In this document: positions 1 to 9,752 of the stretch, piece after piece
How positions within the stretch are numbered: the first letter of the stretch is position 1
How the letters are laid out: the number at the start of each line of letters is the position of its first letter
Assembly: GCF_015558675.1 (NCBI RefSeq)
Contig: NZ_JADMOL010000010.1
Span: 1-64,000 of the forward strand
Source: Paenibacillus sp. 1001270B_150601_E10
GTDB lineage: Bacteria > Bacillota > Bacilli > Paenibacillales > Paenibacillaceae
Length of the DNA stretch: 64,000 nucleotides
Direction: 5' to 3'
Made by a program: the position numbers and the translations under genes
Notes under the pieces: model-generated
Databases searched by the model: none
What the model was told of the DNA's origin: nothing
What the model saw: only the letters and a program-made list of their open reading frames with translations

Positions 1-487
1 TCGGTGCAAGCGCATCGAGTCTTTCCGGCTCATCGATCATGAGCATCTTGGTCGATGGCTTCTCCAGCAATTTATCAAAGTCAGGCTCAATCTTATAAGA
101 AATATTGTTGAGCTGACAGTAGCCGATCAGCTTCTCATTTTCCTCTGCAGCATACAGCTCATCATCGATATACAGCTGCAAATGAAGCTTCTCCTCCTTG
201 CAGAACTCAAGCAGCTTCAACGCAGCATCGCGTGGCACGGAGCGCTCCAGCAGGACATGTCCATCCATTACATTTTTAATCAAAGAGCCCTGATACGTAA
301 TGAGTGGTACATTAAGCCCCGTCTGCAGGGCAATCTTGCGAGCGGATGCGTACATGCGACCTGTTGCGAGTGTCACATGAACGCCTTGGGCCATAGCAAG
401 CTCAAGCGCACGCTTCGTTCCTTCAGTGACCTGCTTCTCGTCAGTAATCAGTGTATCGTCAATATCAATGGCAATCAGCTTGTACAT
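1..487 (-). CDS. Cof-type HAD-superfamily phosphatase, C-terminus beyond window
   Basis: Reading the minus strand from ATG at 487 gives 162 codons that run off the left edge. The start has a GAGGAG ribosome binding site just upstream. The N-terminus carries the HAD motif I as AIDIDDTLI (residues 6-14), with the two catalytic Asp residues, followed by the motif II region LATGRM, as in cytoplasmic Cof/YwpJ-type sugar- or nucleotide-phosphate phosphatases. The cap domain begins around residue 80. The substrate cannot be told from the sequence, and the C-terminal motifs III and IV lie outside the window. The family assignment is firm; the function is only phosphatase-like. Confidence 0.85.
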   Translation of the reverse strand, partial: MYKLIAIDIDDTLITDEKQVTEGTKRALELAMAQGVHVTLATGRMYASARKIALQTGLNVPLITYQGSLIKNVMDGHVLLERSVPRDAALKLLEFCKEEKLHLQLYIDDELYAAEENEKLIGYCQLNNISYKIEPDFDKLLEKPSTKMLMIDEPERLDALAP

Positions 488-673
488 GATGCTTCTCTCC
501 TCAATTCAGTTTGATCTTTGGGCAAGATCGTTCTCTATATAGCCTTTGCTCTAGATTAGAGCCTATTCAGCTATTCTATTATACCTCATTTCGTGGGCTT
601 CACGAGGATTCCATTTCTACTCAGCTGTGAAGTTACTGATGCAATGAACATGCCGTTCATATCTATCTACAGC

Positions 674-699
674 AAAAAAACCTGTCACTTCGACAGGTT
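674..699 (-). terminator. Rho-independent terminator of the alpha/beta hydrolase gene
   Basis: An 8-bp perfect stem (679-686 with 692-699, loop ACTTC on the plus strand) is followed on the minus strand by a run of seven T. The stem overlaps the stop codon of the hydrolase gene at 685-687. Confidence 0.85.
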
Positions 700-1725
700 C
701 ATGCCTTGGAGCAGTTCGATTACGGAATCAATAACAGCCTGTGGTTTATAAAGTTGAATCGAGTGCCAGCTTTCCTCTACAATGATTTGTTTGGTATGGT
801 TCGTTACATGGAGCAGCTCCTTTTGGGTTTCCAGCCAATCCTCCGATTGTTTACCGGCAGTTAACACGATCAATGGCAGTGATGACTTTAACGGTGTTGA
901 GTTTTTAAGCTGGACGGCGCTTCTCGAAGCGCCCAGGGATTCTAAATATGCAGCTTTATAAGCATGATTACGATAGCCTAGTTCCCTTACCTTCCTTTGA
1001 ATAGGAGGAGGCATCCTCTTCACCCCGATATGCTGCTTTAACAGTCGAGGTAATCCGATAGGCGAGAACAAATAACCTAGTCTTAGGCTATTGTGATGTC
1101 GTGATCGACTTTTCTTCCTTCCCTGATTCATGGCAGGTCCTAGAAATCTGCTTTCATGGGTTGAGTCCACAAGCACAACTCCACTGACCTCCTCGGGGGA
1201 TTCAGCAGCGAACAGCCTCATGATCATGCCGCCATAGGAATGACCAACGAGAATATAGGGAGGGGAGATGTTTAACTGGGACAGTAAACTCCTTAACTCT
1301 CGAACCGATCCTTCACATGTTGGGTCCTTCGTAGTCGTTGTGCTCCAGCCAAATCCAGCGCGGTCGTATGAAAGAACTCTTGTATGTTTGGATAACTCCG
1401 GCTGAACGAGCGACCAGTCTAGGGCACCCCCACCCATTCCAGATTCTAATATTATTGTGGGAAGATGATTGCTGCTTCCAGTTACAATGGCGTGAAGGCG
1501 ATGGGACCCGATGTAAATGATGTCGCCAGGCGCTTGGTATTTATGTAACGTATAGCGAGATAAGATCGCTTGAACGAATGTTAGTGGGCATCCAATTACA
1601 GAAATGACCCCACGAAGGAACTTCTCTACAGGGGGAATCCGTGGCATCTCTGTATGATCTGCTGTATCAGCAGCCGATTGAGTGGTCTCCTTGGGATGGG
1701 GATCTACGATCCTCTCGATAGACAT
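685..1725 (-). CDS. Alpha/beta hydrolase
   Basis: A 346-residue single-domain alpha/beta hydrolase. The ATG at 1725 is preceded by GGGAGG. The nucleophile elbow is GHSYGG (residues 161-166, Ser163), a DRAGFGWS strand-turn lies at 121-128, and the likely general-base His321 is in EESWHS near the C-terminus. Residues 36-58 are hydrophobic and could tether the protein to the membrane. The fold and triad indicate an esterase, lipase or haloperoxidase-like enzyme; the substrate is unknown. It is a single-gene transcript ending at its own hairpin. Confidence 0.85.
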   Translation of the reverse strand: MSIERIVDPHPKETTQSAADTADHTEMPRIPPVEKFLRGVISVIGCPLTFVQAILSRYTLHKYQAPGDIIYIGSHRLHAIVTGSSNHLPTIILESGMGGGALDWSLVQPELSKHTRVLSYDRAGFGWSTTTTKDPTCEGSVRELRSLLSQLNISPPYILVGHSYGGMIMRLFAAESPEEVSGVVLVDSTHESRFLGPAMNQGRKKSRSRHHNSLRLGYLFSPIGLPRLLKQHIGVKRMPPPIQRKVRELGYRNHAYKAAYLESLGASRSAVQLKNSTPLKSSLPLIVLTAGKQSEDWLETQKELLHVTNHTKQIIVEESWHSIQLYKPQAVIDSVIELLQGMNLSK

Positions 1726-1977
1726 CTTTGCTCCTCCCTTACATAAAATCCAAAATTCGAACTAATGAATCCACAATATCACAATATGGCATTTATTGGA
1801 ATGATCATTCAATAAAAAGGACGGGTTCCTGCAAACGCATATCGAAGCAAGGAACATTGGCCCATGGATTTACAATATCTATAAGTTTTTTTACAAAAGG
1901 TATGATTGATTTTGAGCCTATGAAAACAATTCTCTCATACACTCTTTAATAGAACATGAAGAGTAGGAGGAATCGAC

Positions 1978-4900
1978 TTGAATCAAAGGGGTAAACAAGT
2001 ACTTGCATGGCTGTTGGCGATGGAATTGACATTGGGTTCTCTATTCTCAAGCGGTATCGCATTAGCAGCAGAAGGGGAGCCGATAGCACCAGGGACCGGC
2101 GTAGCACAGACGATTCAAGAACAGACATTAGCTGAACAGGAATTCGGCATCTCTTCACTGGCTATTCCGAATGCAACGGAAGGCGTTCATTACTCCGTAA
2201 CGTTGGAGGTATATGGCGGACAAGCTCCATATACTTATACTGCGATGGGCTTGCCAAAGGGGCTCGAGATAAACAGCTCCACAGGAGAAATTGCAGGTGT
2301 CCCGGTAGAAGGCGCTGATGTGGAGTATCCGTTAGAACTCATCGTGCAGGATTCTTCAGAACCAGCTAATACAGCGCGTGCGCATGTGAAGCTAATGGTA
2401 GATAAGGCCCCAGTGGCGAAGCGGGAAGACAAGCTTCAAGTAGAAATGATTGCTCACTATGCGGTCGGAACTTCGAACGAGGACGGCGGTGTAGCGGAGA
2501 TCGTAAAATACAATAAAGACAATGGCAAGTTCTATTTGGTCAATGGTGCAACCAGCCCTGCAAGCCTAGAGATCGTCACGCTGCAGGCGTCTGGCGAGCT
2601 TCAGAAGGACAAGCAGGTGCAAGTGGAGACATTGGTAAATGAAAGCGGCTTTGTGTATGGGGATCTGACAAGTGTAGATATCAATACCGCGACCAAGCGC
2701 ATAGCTGCATCCGTGCAGGAGGCTGATCATACAAAGGCTGGAAAGATTGTTGTGCTTGACTACGAGGGCAATCTGATTCGAACCTATGAGGCAGGCATTC
2801 AGCCTGACATGATCAAGTTCACCTCGGATGGGCGCTATATTCTAACCGCAGATGAAGGGGAGCCTCGTACTTCGGATGTGCCGGATCCAGAAGGCAGTAT
2901 CACGATTGTTGATACACAAACTGACGAGGTAACGCATGTGAAGTTCAATCAACCTGAACTCATTGATGGTCTTGTGCACCTTCGTGGAAAGTCTGATGCC
3001 TCAGGCCAGATCACAATGCCTGGCAGCAAGGAAGATGCTGTATTTGATCTGGAGCCGGAATTTATCTCGTTATCCAAGGATGAGAAGCTCGCTTATGTGG
3101 CTTTGCAGGAGAATAATGCGATTGCAGTCATCGATATTCCCTCGAAGTCTGTAAAAGGCGTACATGGTCTTGGCTATAAAGACTATAGCAAGCCAGGCAA
3201 TGAGCTGGATCTTGTGAAAGATGAGAAGATTCAGTTCGAGCAGGTGCCTTTCTACGGCATGTATATGCCAGACGGTATTGCAACCTATGAGGTGGACGGC
3301 CAAACCTATGTATTAAGCGCAAACGAAGGCGATGCAACAGGCTGGTCCGGACGCACGAATGAAAGCAAGATCAAAGACATGAAGAGCCAGCTGAACCCGA
3401 ATTCGGAGGCAGCCAAGTTCCTAGCTAACCAAGGGACCAAGTACGACAAGGTCGAAGTGGCAAGCGACATGGGAGTGAACGGCCTATATATGTATGGCGC
3501 TCGTTCCTTCTCGATCTGGAACGCAGAGCAGATGTCGCTCGTGTATGACAGCGGCAGCGACTTTGAGAAGATCACAGCAGAACGACTTCCAACCTATTTC
3601 AATTCGAGCAATGACAAGGCAGGTTTAGATAGCCGCAGCCCGAAAAAAGGACCTGAACCTGAGTATGTTGCCGTTGGCATGGTTGGGGAAAAGACGCTTG
3701 CATTCATCGGTCTTGAGCGTATTGGCGGTGTCATGATCTATGACGTCACGAACCCGATGCAGCCTCAATTTTTGAATTATACGAATACACGCAACTTTGA
3801 AGCGGGCCTCTCCTCGGATTCCGCTCCAGAGGGGCTTGAATTTATCGCAGCAGCCGACAGTCCAACCGACAGGCCGCTGCTGCTGGTCGCGAATGAAGTA
3901 AGCGGCACAGTATCCGTGCTGGAAATGAAAGTATCGAAGGTGACCGTCGACCAATCGAGCCTTGAGCTGCAGGCTGGGGCAGATCAAGTACAGGTTCATG
4001 CCGTAGTGGAGCCTGTGGCGGGCTCTGGCACGGGCATCAAGTGGAACTCTTCGAATGAGCAGGTCGCAGCTGTTGACCAAGCCGGATGGGTTACTCCGTA
4101 TAAGGCAGGCGAAGCTGTCCTTACAGCAACAAGTGAAGATGGCTATGGCTCAGCACAGATAAAGATTACGGTCAAGGATGATGACACTGGCGAGAAGCCA
4201 TGGAAGCTGACCGTCATGCATACGAATGACACCCATGCTCATCTTGGCGACGTTGCCAGACGTGCAGCACTTGTGAACCAGGTGCGAAGCGAAGGCGGCA
4301 ATCAGCTGCTGCTTGACGCTGGCGACGTGTTCTCAGGTGATCTTTACTTTACAAAATGGATGGGTCTTGCTGATCTGGTCTTCATGAATATGATGGGCTA
4401 TGATGCGATGACCTTCGGCAACCATGAATTCGATCAAGGGACGAAGGTGCTTGCGGACTTTGTAAGCAAAGCGCACTTCCCGCTTGTCAGCTCTAATGTT
4501 GACGTGAGTAAAGACCGCCATCTGTCTCCGCTGGCTAAAGATCCAACGACGATTCGCACCCAAGATTCGAAGACAACGGAGCATGCGGGCATTTATCCTT
4601 ACGTGACCCTTGATGTCAATGGACAGAAGGTTGGTGTGTTTGGGCTGACGACCGAGGATACAGCTGAAACCTCCAGTCCAGGCAAGGATATAACGTTCAA
4701 CCAAGCCGTGGCTTCCGCTAAAGAAACGGTAAAAGCCATGGAACAGGAAGGGTTGAACATCATCATCGGTGTGACGCATATCGGTTATGCAAAGGATAAG
4801 GAGCTGGCTGAGGCAGTTGAGGGCATTGACCTGATCGTTGGCGGGCATACACACACAACGCTGAATGCTCCAGAGGTCATTGTTGATGATGAGCATCATA

Positions 4901-7044
4901 CTCCCACCGTCATCGTACAAGCGAATGAATGGGGCAAGTTCTTAGGACGAGTCGACCTCGCCTTTGACGCCAGCGGAGTGGTTCTTACGGAGCAGGTTAA
5001 CGGGCGTCTAATTCCAGTCGATGCCAAGGTTGAAGAGGACCCTGAAGCGAAGAAATTGCTTGATCCTTATAAGCAAGAGCTTCAAGAAATGATGAATGAA
5101 GTGGTAGGAGTCTCCTCGATCGTGTTGGACGGCGAACGGAAAAATGTCCGTTCCAAGGAGACGAATCTAGGGAACCTGATTGCAGATGGCATGCTTGCAA
5201 AGGCAAAGGAGCTGAAGCAGGCTGACATCGCGCTGATGAATGGCGGCGGCATTCGAGCTTCCATTGATCAAGGCGATATGACAATGGGCGAACTGCGCAC
5301 CGTTATGCCATTTGGCAATACGCTGTTCGTGCTGGATGTAACGGGCAAGCAGCTGAAGGAAGGCTTGGAGAACGGAATCAGCGGTGCAAAGCTTGCGGAC
5401 CTGCCAGGCAAATTCCCTCAAGTCGCGGGCATGACCTTCAAGTGGGATCCAAACCAGCCTGTCGGCGAACGAGTATACGATATCCAAATCAAGAAGGGCA
5501 GCAGCTATGTTCCGTTAGATCCTGCCGCTACTTATCGCATGGCAACCAACAGCTTTGTCGCAAAGGGAGGGGATGGCTACCGTTCCTTCGCAGAGGCGAT
5601 CGAGCAAGGCCGTTATAACGAGGATCTGGGCTACCCAGACTATGAAATCTTTATTGAGCATATTGCTCGTCTTGGCGGTACGGTATCACCAACCGTAGAT
5701 GGACGAATCAAGGAACAAGCCAAGCCGCAAACGGGCGGCGGCAATGGTTCCGGAAATGATTCTGGCGGTAGTTCTGGAACAGCGCCAACGGATTCCAACG
5801 GTTCTACAGCTTCGCCGGCATACGTGATTACAAGCGATCAGCTGCAGCTTGCAACGGTGAAGAATGAAGCAGGAGAAGTGATTCATCAGGTATCCGTTAA
5901 GGAAGAAGCATTGAACAAAGCGATAGCATCCCTCCATGCAAAACAGCTGGAAATCACCATTCAAGCTGCGAGTCTTGAAGGACGTGTAGAAGTAACGCTG
6001 CCTGCGGCAATTCTTGCCTCAGCAGCTGAGAAGATGACGGGTGCGTCGTTGGTTGTTGAAACGAAGCTTGCAAGCTATCGCCTGCCGATCGAGGCTCTGC
6101 CATTAGCCAAGCTGAAGCAGGATGGCGGTTTAGAGAAGACCAACGTCATTTTATCCATTGATAAGGCCAACCATCAGGTAGGGGAGAAACTCAGAGCTAA
6201 GGTACAGGCATCAGGGGCGAAGCTTGTTAGCAGCAATGCGGTAGCCTTTACGTTAAGCATCGCACAAGATAAGAGCATCCAAGAGATAAAGGACTTTGAT
6301 CGCCAGTACGTAAGCCGTATCATTCCGCTTCCAGAGGGAGTGTCATCCAGTAAAGTAACTGCAGTCAAAGTGAATGAAGAGACGGGAACGTTCATCTTTG
6401 TACCCGCTGTTCAAACGACCTTAAATGGCAAGCCTGCCTTGATGCTGAAGCATACAGGCAATGGGGTATATGCTTTGCTTCAATACCAAGCTTCCTTTGC
6501 TGATCTAAAAGGACATTGGGCTAAGGCTGAGGTGGAGTCGCTTGCATCGAAATGGCTGGTTAAAGGAAAGAACTCGACCACCTTTGCACCGAATGAGGCG
6601 ATAACAAGAGGCGAGTATACCGCCTTGCTCGTGCGGGCACTAGGGCTTGCTCCGGCTGTTGGAGCTACAACATTTGTGGATGTGAATGCGAAGCATCCTT
6701 TCGCAGGCGAGATTGCCGCGGCAGAACGCTTAGGCATTCTAAAGACTGCAGTGGGGACAAACTTTAGACCTGAAGCGAGCCTTACAAGAGCAGAGATGGC
6801 GGTCATGACGGCTCGGGCCATTGAAGCCGCTGCTGCTGTGAATAAATCTAAGGTCAACCTTGGTTCCTTCAAGGATGCGTCAACAATTCCTGCTTGGGCT
6901 GTGGATGCGATAAGTCAGCTTGTGGAGCTCGGTATTCTGGAAGGCGACCAGAAGGGACGGCTCGTTCCTAATGAATCCGTTACACGTGCACAGTCCGCTC
7001 TTGTCATGTCGAGAATGCTCAAGGAACTGAAGTTTATGGATTAA
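1978..7044 (+). CDS. SLH-anchored surface 5'-nucleotidase / choice-of-anchor multidomain protein
   Basis: 1688 residues, secreted and cell-wall bound. The start is TTG at 1978 behind AGGAGG. Domains in order: signal peptide (about 1-31, cleavage near ALA-AE); a putative Ig-like (He_PIG) domain at about 60-142; a long choice-of-anchor-I/beta-propeller-like region at about 150-650; a Big_2 Ig-like domain at about 654-735; a calcineurin-like metallophosphatase with HTNDTHAH (747-754), GDVFSGD, GNHEFD and GGHTHT metal ligands; a 5'-nucleotidase C-terminal domain from about 1062 with GGDGYRSF near 1197; a Gly/Ser linker; and three SLH repeats at about 1507-1680. The metallophosphatase/nucleotidase pair hydrolyses extracellular nucleotides in known homologues; SLH repeats hold proteins on pyruvylated wall polymers. 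The likely role is phosphate or nucleoside scavenging at the cell surface. It is monocistronic. Confidence 0.9.
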   Translation: MNQRGKQVLAWLLAMELTLGSLFSSGIALAAEGEPIAPGTGVAQTIQEQTLAEQEFGISSLAIPNATEGVHYSVTLEVYGGQAPYTYTAMGLPKGLEINSSTGEIAGVPVEGADVEYPLELIVQDSSEPANTARAHVKLMVDKAPVAKREDKLQVEMIAHYAVGTSNEDGGVAEIVKYNKDNGKFYLVNGATSPASLEIVTLQASGELQKDKQVQVETLVNESGFVYGDLTSVDINTATKRIAASVQEADHTKAGKIVVLDYEGNLIRTYEAGIQPDMIKFTSDGRYILTADEGEPRTSDVPDPEGSITIVDTQTDEVTHVKFNQPELIDGLVHLRGKSDASGQITMPGSKEDAVFDLEPEFISLSKDEKLAYVALQENNAIAVIDIPSKSVKGVHGLGYKDYSKPGNELDLVKDEKIQFEQVPFYGMYMPDGIATYEVDGQTYVLSANEGDATGWSGRTNESKIKDMKSQLNPNSEAAKFLANQGTKYDKVEVASDMGVNGLYMYGARSFSIWNAEQMSLVYDSGSDFEKITAERLPTYFNSSNDKAGLDSRSPKKGPEPEYVAVGMVGEKTLAFIGLERIGGVMIYDVTNPMQPQFLNYTNTRNFEAGLSSDSAPEGLEFIAAADSPTDRPLLLVANEVSGTVSVLEMKVSKVTVDQSSLELQAGADQVQVHAVVEPVAGSGTGIKWNSSNEQVAAVDQAGWVTPYKAGEAVLTATSEDGYGSAQIKITVKDDDTGEKPWKLTVMHTNDTHAHLGDVARRAALVNQVRSEGGNQLLLDAGDVFSGDLYFTKWMGLADLVFMNMMGYDAMTFGNHEFDQGTKVLADFVSKAHFPLVSSNVDVSKDRHLSPLAKDPTTIRTQDSKTTEHAGIYPYVTLDVNGQKVGVFGLTTEDTAETSSPGKDITFNQAVASAKETVKAMEQEGLNIIIGVTHIGYAKDKELAEAVEGIDLIVGGHTHTTLNAPEVIVDDEHHTPTVIVQANEWGKFLGRVDLAFDASGVVLTEQVNGRLIPVDAKVEEDPEAKKLLDPYKQELQEMMNEVVGVSSIVLDGERKNVRSKETNLGNLIADGMLAKAKELKQADIALMNGGGIRASIDQGDMTMGELRTVMPFGNTLFVLDVTGKQLKEGLENGISGAKLADLPGKFPQVAGMTFKWDPNQPVGERVYDIQIKKGSSYVPLDPAATYRMATNSFVAKGGDGYRSFAEAIEQGRYNEDLGYPDYEIFIEHIARLGGTVSPTVDGRIKEQAKPQTGGGNGSGNDSGGSSGTAPTDSNGSTASPAYVITSDQLQLATVKNEAGEVIHQVSVKEEALNKAIASLHAKQLEITIQAASLEGRVEVTLPAAILASAAEKMTGASLVVETKLASYRLPIEALPLAKLKQDGGLEKTNVILSIDKANHQVGEKLRAKVQASGAKLVSSNAVAFTLSIAQDKSIQEIKDFDRQYVSRIIPLPEGVSSSKVTAVKVNEETGTFIFVPAVQTTLNGKPALMLKHTGNGVYALLQYQASFADLKGHWAKAEVESLASKWLVKGKNSTTFAPNEAITRGEYTALLVRALGLAPAVGATTFVDVNAKHPFAGEIAAAERLGILKTAVGTNFRPEASLTRAEMAVMTARAIEAAAAVNKSKVNLGSFKDASTIPAWAVDAISQLVELGILEGDQKGRLVPNESVTRAQSALVMSRMLKELKFMD

Positions 7045-7101
7045 TTAAGAGATCTTTATTCTATATATTTTTAATAAGATCAATAGAATCATAGATTCAG
7101 G

Positions 7102-7166
7102 ATGCACCCTTGTGAGTATCGTCGTTGAGCTCGTTTTACCGATGATATTCAAGGGTGCATTTTTTT
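7102..7166 (+). terminator. Terminator of the SLH nucleotidase gene
   Basis: An 11-bp perfect stem (7102-7112 with 7150-7160) is followed by seven T. The 37-nt loop holds a smaller imperfect hairpin. Confidence 0.85.
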
Positions 7167-7370
7167 GTATTTACTAAAAGCTGCTCCTCGATAATACCAG
7201 CTATCGTTACGATACTAACTGACTTAGCATAAGCCATGACAACGAGTTTGATAATCACAAGTACTAAAAAAGATTTTGATAAAAAATGTATATATATGAC
7301 AAAAATCATATTTTTAATGGGGCTAAAGCAATATAATTCCATTAAAGGAATAAGTCAAGGAGGTAAGAAT
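7167..7370 (+). promoter_or_regulatory. A+T-rich leader upstream of the RiPP operon
   Basis: There is no gene here. A TATAAT hexamer at 7332-7337 could be the -10 element of the RiPP operon promoter. I see no good -35 hexamer 16-18 nt upstream, so an activator may be needed. An imperfect AT-rich palindrome lies at about 7285-7316. Confidence 0.35.
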
Positions 7371-8675
7371 ATGACCATAAAGGATTCATATGAATTTACG
7401 CCTGACTGCCATAAGATTACGTATAAGCATCGCACGATACTGGGAAACAGGCGAACCGGAGAATGGTTGAAACTCTCTGAAGAGTGCATGAATATTTTAG
7501 AACACGGCATCAATAACCGAATGTCACCCAGTGAATTACTAGATTGTCTGCATGATCATGATGATCGAATCTATTTTCAACGGATATTTGATCAACTTGA
7601 AAATATCGGACTTATTCGATCCACCTCTTACGACACCTCAGTAAGACGAACCTTCACTCATATTTACTTCGCACTCACGAATAAGTGTAATCTATTCTGC
7701 AATCACTGCTGCTACAATGCGAAATACGCTGCATCCTCAGATCCTAATACCCACTACATGACCACCGATGAAGCTCTGCAAACGATCGACAAAATAATCT
7801 CTGCACATCCTCAAGTGATCACTTTTTCTGGAGGAGAACCAATGATGAGGGACGATTTCTTCCAATTGCTCCTCTACACTTCTGAGCATTATAACGGAAG
7901 AATAAATCTCTCTACAAATGGTACGTTAATTTCGCCAAACAACGTGGACCTGCTGTCCAAACATGTGGACAGTTTTGATATCAGTATAGACGGAATTGAC
8001 GATGAATCCTGTGAACGGCTGCGCGGACCAGGGGTGTTTAAGCGTGTTATGACAAGCATCGCATTGCTTCAGAGCAGAGGAGTCAAACAAATATCATTAT
8101 CTATGGTACTAATGGATCACAATAAGCATCTCGAAACCCCATTTCGTGATCTCAATCTAAGGATGGGTACACGAGCTGTCGTTAGGAGATTTACACCCAT
8201 AGGAAGAGGCAAGGCTTATCAGAAGCGAGGAGAAACAGCAAAGATACTTCCAGATCTACGGCAAATAACCAACGAAAAAGCCAGGCGTTATCGAGATACT
8301 TCAAAGTTTTGCAACTGCGGCGCTGGAGAAAAAATGATTTTGATTGACCATGATGGAGCCATTTATCCGTGTGGCTTGATGATCACAAAAGAATTAAAGT
8401 TGGCCCAAATTCAAGAATTAGAGCAGATCGAGGATATGTTTTCTTCCGCGAATAACAAGATAGGCAGTGGTCAGCAGGCTTTAAACGATTTACAGCCCCA
8501 GAACTTCTCCAAATGCAAAGATTGTAAAGTGAACTTCTTCTGTTGGCATTGTCTTCATCATTTGGAACAGCTAAAAGGGGATGAAGCACGTTTCACTGAA
8601 CGCTGTAATGCGCAAAAGTCTCTTCTGTACCGTCTGATATGGGACGAAGTAAGGGAGGCGGATGCTCATTGTTAG
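7371..8675 (+). CDS. Radical SAM/SPASM peptide maturase with N-terminal RRE-like domain
   Basis: 434 residues. The ATG at 7371 has AAGGAGG seven nt upstream; an in-frame longer reading from 7236 has no such site. Residues 1-85 resemble a PqqD-like precursor-binding (RRE) winged helix. The radical SAM core has the [4Fe-4S] motif C106-N-L-F-C110-N-H-C113 and GGEP at 154-157. The SPASM region supplies Cys314, 316, 334, 382, 385, 391, 394 and 412, enough for two auxiliary clusters. Such enzymes install thioether, C-C or epimer modifications on ribosomal peptides. It is the first gene of an operon and overlaps the next maturase. Direct neighbours (second rSAM, small Cys peptide, protease, exporter) make a RiPP maturase role likely; which residue it modifies is unknown. 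Confidence 0.85.
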   Translation: MTIKDSYEFTPDCHKITYKHRTILGNRRTGEWLKLSEECMNILEHGINNRMSPSELLDCLHDHDDRIYFQRIFDQLENIGLIRSTSYDTSVRRTFTHIYFALTNKCNLFCNHCCYNAKYAASSDPNTHYMTTDEALQTIDKIISAHPQVITFSGGEPMMRDDFFQLLLYTSEHYNGRINLSTNGTLISPNNVDLLSKHVDSFDISIDGIDDESCERLRGPGVFKRVMTSIALLQSRGVKQISLSMVLMDHNKHLETPFRDLNLRMGTRAVVRRFTPIGRGKAYQKRGETAKILPDLRQITNEKARRYRDTSKFCNCGAGEKMILIDHDGAIYPCGLMITKELKLAQIQELEQIEDMFSSANNKIGSGQQALNDLQPQNFSKCKDCKVNFFCWHCLHHLEQLKGDEARFTERCNAQKSLLYRLIWDEVREADAHC

Positions 8676-9694
8676 CTGCAATATGGCTTACATCCCGTTG
8701 TAATTTACGATGCGGATACTGTTATGAGGGACAATTCAAGTCAAGCAGCAGGATATCCGAACAAACCATTGATTCGATCGTTCAATATGTACTTGAACAT
8801 TTTAATCGTTTGGGAGACCAAAAATTATATGTCAATTATCACGGAGGAGAGCCTCTTCTGGAGTTTAAAACCTTGCAAAAAATAACGGAGAAATTCGAAC
8901 AGGCTCTAGGCGATTCGGTCTTGTTTGGCACTACCACGAACGGTACTCTTCTCAATGATGAAAAGATCGAATATCTAAGCAAGCATTTCCACTTCTCCAT
9001 ATCTGTCAGTCTTGACGGAAACCGGGACACTCACGATTACTATCGGAGATATTCCGATGGGAAAGGCACGTACGATAGAATTATTGGACAAGCTCTGAAA
9101 TGGTTAAGAATCAGGCCTGATTTAAGAGCACGCATGACTTTCAACACCGTGACAGTAGAGAACTTATATCATAATATCGAACATTTAGTAGAGCTTGGCT
9201 TTAACACGATTGTCCCCGTTCCTGATTATTTTGATTCCAATTGGGACCACAGGGAGATACGAGTATTGGAAGAGCAATTACGGTGTGTTGCTCAACTGTA
9301 TCATGAAAAAAAATCTCAAAATCCGAGACTTCGCATTGGGATGGTAGATGGATCTGATAATCATCGATTGGGTACATGTGATGGAGGTATAACGACGATC
9401 AACATTGACCCATGTGGACACATATATCCTTGTACGTATGTTGTTGGGCAAGATGATTACCGCATTGGTCATATTACTACAGGAATTATCCGCGATCAAT
9501 TAGAGCATTTTCATCAGCATTCATTAATGCAAAACGAGGATTGTACAGGCTGCACCCGCTCATTTTATTGCAGCAGCACACGCTGTAAAGCAGTTAATCA
9601 GTTATTAACTGGAGATTGCTTGATTCCCTCTCCGGTCGTATGTGCTATAGAACATGTAAAACACCGGATCTATCAAACTTACTCTAAGGTATAA
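8669..9694 (+). CDS. Second radical SAM/SPASM peptide maturase
   Basis: TTG at 8669 sits 10 nt after GGGAGG (8653-8658) and gives 341 residues. The in-frame ATG at 8639 would add ten residues but lacks a ribosome site, so the start is uncertain; with either start it overlaps the first maturase. The motif CNLRCGYC begins almost at the N-terminus, so there is no RRE domain. HGGEP follows about 45 residues later. The C-terminal third contains a SPASM-type Cys set (CDGG, YPC, CTGC, FYC, RCK, DC, VC). It probably shares the leader-binding domain of the upstream enzyme. Two maturases for one precursor suggest two chemically different modifications or sequential action. That is inference from context. 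Confidence 0.82.
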   Translation: MLAAIWLTSRCNLRCGYCYEGQFKSSSRISEQTIDSIVQYVLEHFNRLGDQKLYVNYHGGEPLLEFKTLQKITEKFEQALGDSVLFGTTTNGTLLNDEKIEYLSKHFHFSISVSLDGNRDTHDYYRRYSDGKGTYDRIIGQALKWLRIRPDLRARMTFNTVTVENLYHNIEHLVELGFNTIVPVPDYFDSNWDHREIRVLEEQLRCVAQLYHEKKSQNPRLRIGMVDGSDNHRLGTCDGGITTINIDPCGHIYPCTYVVGQDDYRIGHITTGIIRDQLEHFHQHSLMQNEDCTGCTRSFYCSSTRCKAVNQLLTGDCLIPSPVVCAIEHVKHRIYQTYSKV

Positions 9695-9700
9695 ATCATG

Positions 9701-9728
9701 TTGGCTAGGAGCTAAAGACACCTATTAT
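9701..9728 (+). promoter_or_regulatory. Possible internal promoter for the precursor peptide gene
   Basis: TTGGCT (9701-9706), a 16-nt spacer and TATTAT (9723-9728) stand just ahead of the precursor gene. A dedicated promoter, together with the downstream attenuator, would allow excess precursor over enzymes. This rests on sequence resemblance only. Confidence 0.35.
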
Positions 9729-9752
9729 AAACCTTGATAAGGAGCGATTAAC

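Noticed and set aside
1728-1949. 73-codon plus-strand reading between the hydrolase and nucleotidase genes
   Set aside because: No ribosome site and unlike a real protein; the stretch is a divergent promoter region.
3625-4920. Long antisense open frames inside the nucleotidase gene
   Set aside because: Shadows of strong codon bias in the sense gene.
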